From assembly GCA_965219635.1 (NCBI GenBank), contig OZ244783.1:2418001-2482000 (forward strand): 64,000 nt of DNA, in the 5' to 3' direction. The notes under the pieces are model-generated. The model was given only the letters and a program-made list of their open reading frames with translations, ran no database searches and had not been told where the DNA came from. Below are positions 62,822 to 64,000 of the stretch, in pieces (position 1 is the stretch's first letter; each line of letters begins with the position of its first letter). Source of the stretch: JAPOXR01 sp965219635. Lineage in GTDB: Bacteria > Pseudomonadota > Alphaproteobacteria > Rhodobacterales > Rhodobacteraceae. Made by a program: the position numbers and the translations under genes.

Positions 62822-63745
62822 TCAATCGCCTGCCGAAGCCAACAGGTTCACGAGCCAATCATGGAACGGGCTGTTGGCGTCGCGCACATGCCGGACTGCG
62901 CGGACGGGGAATGTCGTGCCCTTCAATGGCAAGGGCACAAAGTCGAGATTGAACCGCTCTGCGTAACGCTCTGCGACGCGTTTGGGCAGCGTTGCGACAA
63001 GATCGGATCCTTCCAATAGGCTCAAGGCAGGGAAGAATAGCGGCACCGTCGCATGGACAGTTCTGTGGAGGCCCATGGCTTCAAGGGCATGGTCGACTAG
63101 GCCCCTGCCAAACCCGGAAGGCAATATCAGCAGATGAAGTGCCGCGGCATACCGTTCCAGCGAAAACTCTCCCGCGAACAGGAGATGTCCGCGTCGTCCA
63201 GCGACGACATATGACTCCTCGTAGAGCTGTTCGTGCACAAATGTCGCGGTTGAATGGCGGAAGGGCAACGTCTCAAAGAAGCCAAGAGCCAGGTCAATCC
63301 GGCCGCTGACCAAAGCATCAAGTGCGTCATTGCTGGACAGGGTCAACGCCTCTACCCGCACATTTCGATTGAACTTCGATGTCGTCGAGATCAGTTGGGG
63401 AAGCACCGTCGCCAGTTCGTAATCGTAGGCGGCGATACGGGCCGTCACCTCACTGTTCTCCGGATCAAAGTTCGCCGGCTCGTCGAGCGTTTCGGACATA
63501 AGCCGGACTATCCTGCGCATCTTCGGCTCCAGTTCGCGGGCCAACGCAGTCGGTTCGACTCCCTGCGACTTCCTCAGGAATAACGGATCATCAAATAACC
63601 GGCGCAACCGGCCGAGCGCATGGCTCACGGCAGGTTGAGACAGTCCCAGTTCGCGTGCCGCAAGCGTCGTCTTCCGGTGACGCATGACCGCGAGGAAGAC
63701 CAGAAGAACTGTGCCGTCCAGCAACTTGAGATTAACATTCTTCAT
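62822..63745 (-). CDS. LysR-family transcriptional regulator
   Basis: 307 residues. The N-terminal winged helix-turn-helix is TTLAARELGLSQPAVSHALGRLRRLFDDPLFLR (about residues 26-58). The effector domain has two alpha/beta lobes, with VSGRIDLALGFFETLPF and SLLEGSDLVATLPKRVAERY. The residues at the front (LLVFLAVMRHRKT) suit NodD-like or sugar/aromatic-acid regulators; the inducer is unknown. It is transcribed away from a substrate-binding-protein gene, which it probably controls. Confidence 0.92.
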   Translation of the reverse strand: MKNVNLKLLDGTVLLVFLAVMRHRKTTLAARELGLSQPAVSHALGRLRRLFDDPLFLRKSQGVEPTALARELEPKMRRIVRLMSETLDEPANFDPENSEVTARIAAYDYELATVLPQLISTTSKFNRNVRVEALTLSSNDALDALVSGRIDLALGFFETLPFRHSTATFVHEQLYEESYVVAGRRGHLLFAGEFSLERYAAALHLLILPSGFGRGLVDHALEAMGLHRTVHATVPLFFPALSLLEGSDLVATLPKRVAERYAERFNLDFVPLPLKGTTFPVRAVRHVRDANSPFHDWLVNLLASAGD

Positions 63746-63752
63746 ATCTGCG

Positions 63753-63776
63753 ATTTATTTTATTCATTGGATAAAT
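63753..63776. promoter_or_regulatory. Possible LysR-binding palindrome
   Basis: ATTTAT-N12-ATAAAT, a perfect inverted repeat with an AT-rich interior, lies just upstream of the LysR start and between it and the divergent binding-protein gene. Its placement and T-N11-A-like spacing fit a LysR-type operator. Confidence 0.5.
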
Positions 63777-63828
63777 TCCACCCCGGCCGATAATCTGGCG
63801 GCAGAAATCAATCCGAGAGGAAGATGTC

Positions 63829-64000
63829 ATGATTCTCAAGAGAGCTCTTGCAGCCGCTGCCACGGTCGCGCTCGGCACCGCGGCGCATGCGGAATGCGCA
63901 TTCGAAAACCAGGTTGAAATCAGGATGCTGTCGGCAAGCTTCCCGGCCTGGGTCGGCGTGACCGATGCCATGAAGGAATGCGGAAACGTCGATGCGGAAC
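63829..64000 (+). CDS. Periplasmic substrate-binding protein, N-terminus (cut by window edge)
   Basis: 57 codons are visible. The start is a signal peptide (ILKRALAAAATVALGTAAHA, cut before ECAF) followed by VEIRMLSASFPAWVGVTDAM, the look of an extracellular solute-binding protein family 1 (ABC importer) mature start. AGAGGAAG precedes the ATG at 63829. It diverges from the LysR gene. Its permeases should lie beyond the window. Confidence 0.75.
   Translation, partial: MILKRALAAAATVALGTAAHAECAFENQVEIRMLSASFPAWVGVTDAMKECGNVDAE

Overview
The window reads as chromosomal DNA of a moderately GC-rich alphaproteobacterium. Pointers are a rhizobial-type L-rhamnose locus, a BioMNY biotin importer, three-subunit glycolate oxidase (GlcDEF), a DUF1285 protein, TRAP transport and dense operons joined by 4-base ATGA/GTGA overlaps. 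No rRNA, tRNA or CRISPR array was seen. Species cannot be named from the sequence alone.

Layout. 1-7.5 kb: a cut-off cytochrome P450, a YbdK-type carboxylate-amine ligase, an ECF sigma / anti-sigma-like / periplasmic metal-sensor operon preceded by a secreted EF-hand protein, class I fructose-bisphosphate aldolase, a NUDT19-like Nudix hydrolase and a P1-family peptidase that seems to start at ATA. 7.5-11.6 kb is accessory: a two-gene cassette (holin-like membrane protein plus a DUF6765-like protein), a methyltransferase and a decayed FAD oxidoreductase. 12-21 kb: succinate-semialdehyde dehydrogenase, Hsp20, GlcDEF, RidA, BioMNY. 21-25 kb: a secreted dienelactone-hydrolase-like protein and a binding protein coupled to a membrane sensor without an output domain.

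25-36 kb is catabolic: a TRAP transporter (DctPQM) in one operon with a CaiB-type CoA-transferase and a CitE-type lyase, then an acyl-CoA ligase/thiolase pair and a convergent D-threonine-aldolase-like / N-acyl-D-amino-acid deacylase pair. 36-43 kb: a coupled MoxR-DUF58-BatA/DUF4159-VWA-like envelope operon. 43-47 kb: DUF1285, DNA polymerase I, a zinc-finger protein and a HIT protein. 47.2-50 kb: an IS1634-type transposase beside a stub of an Rpn-type nuclease gene.

51.6-62.3 kb is a complete rhamnose locus: rhaRSTPQUK on the minus strand and rhaDI on the plus strand, diverging around a 71-bp region with a long inverted repeat that probably binds RhaR. Rhamnose enters through RhaSTPQ, is anomerised by RhaU, isomerised by RhaI, phosphorylated by RhaK, then split and the lactaldehyde oxidised by the two-domain RhaD. 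The window closes with a LysR regulator diverging from the start of another binding-protein gene.

The accessory segments most worth a second look are the 8.1-9.4 kb cassette, the binding-protein/sensor pair at 22.7-25.0 kb, and two genes (7.5 kb and 50.8 kb) whose best start codon, judged by Shine-Dalgarno and family N-terminus, is ATA.
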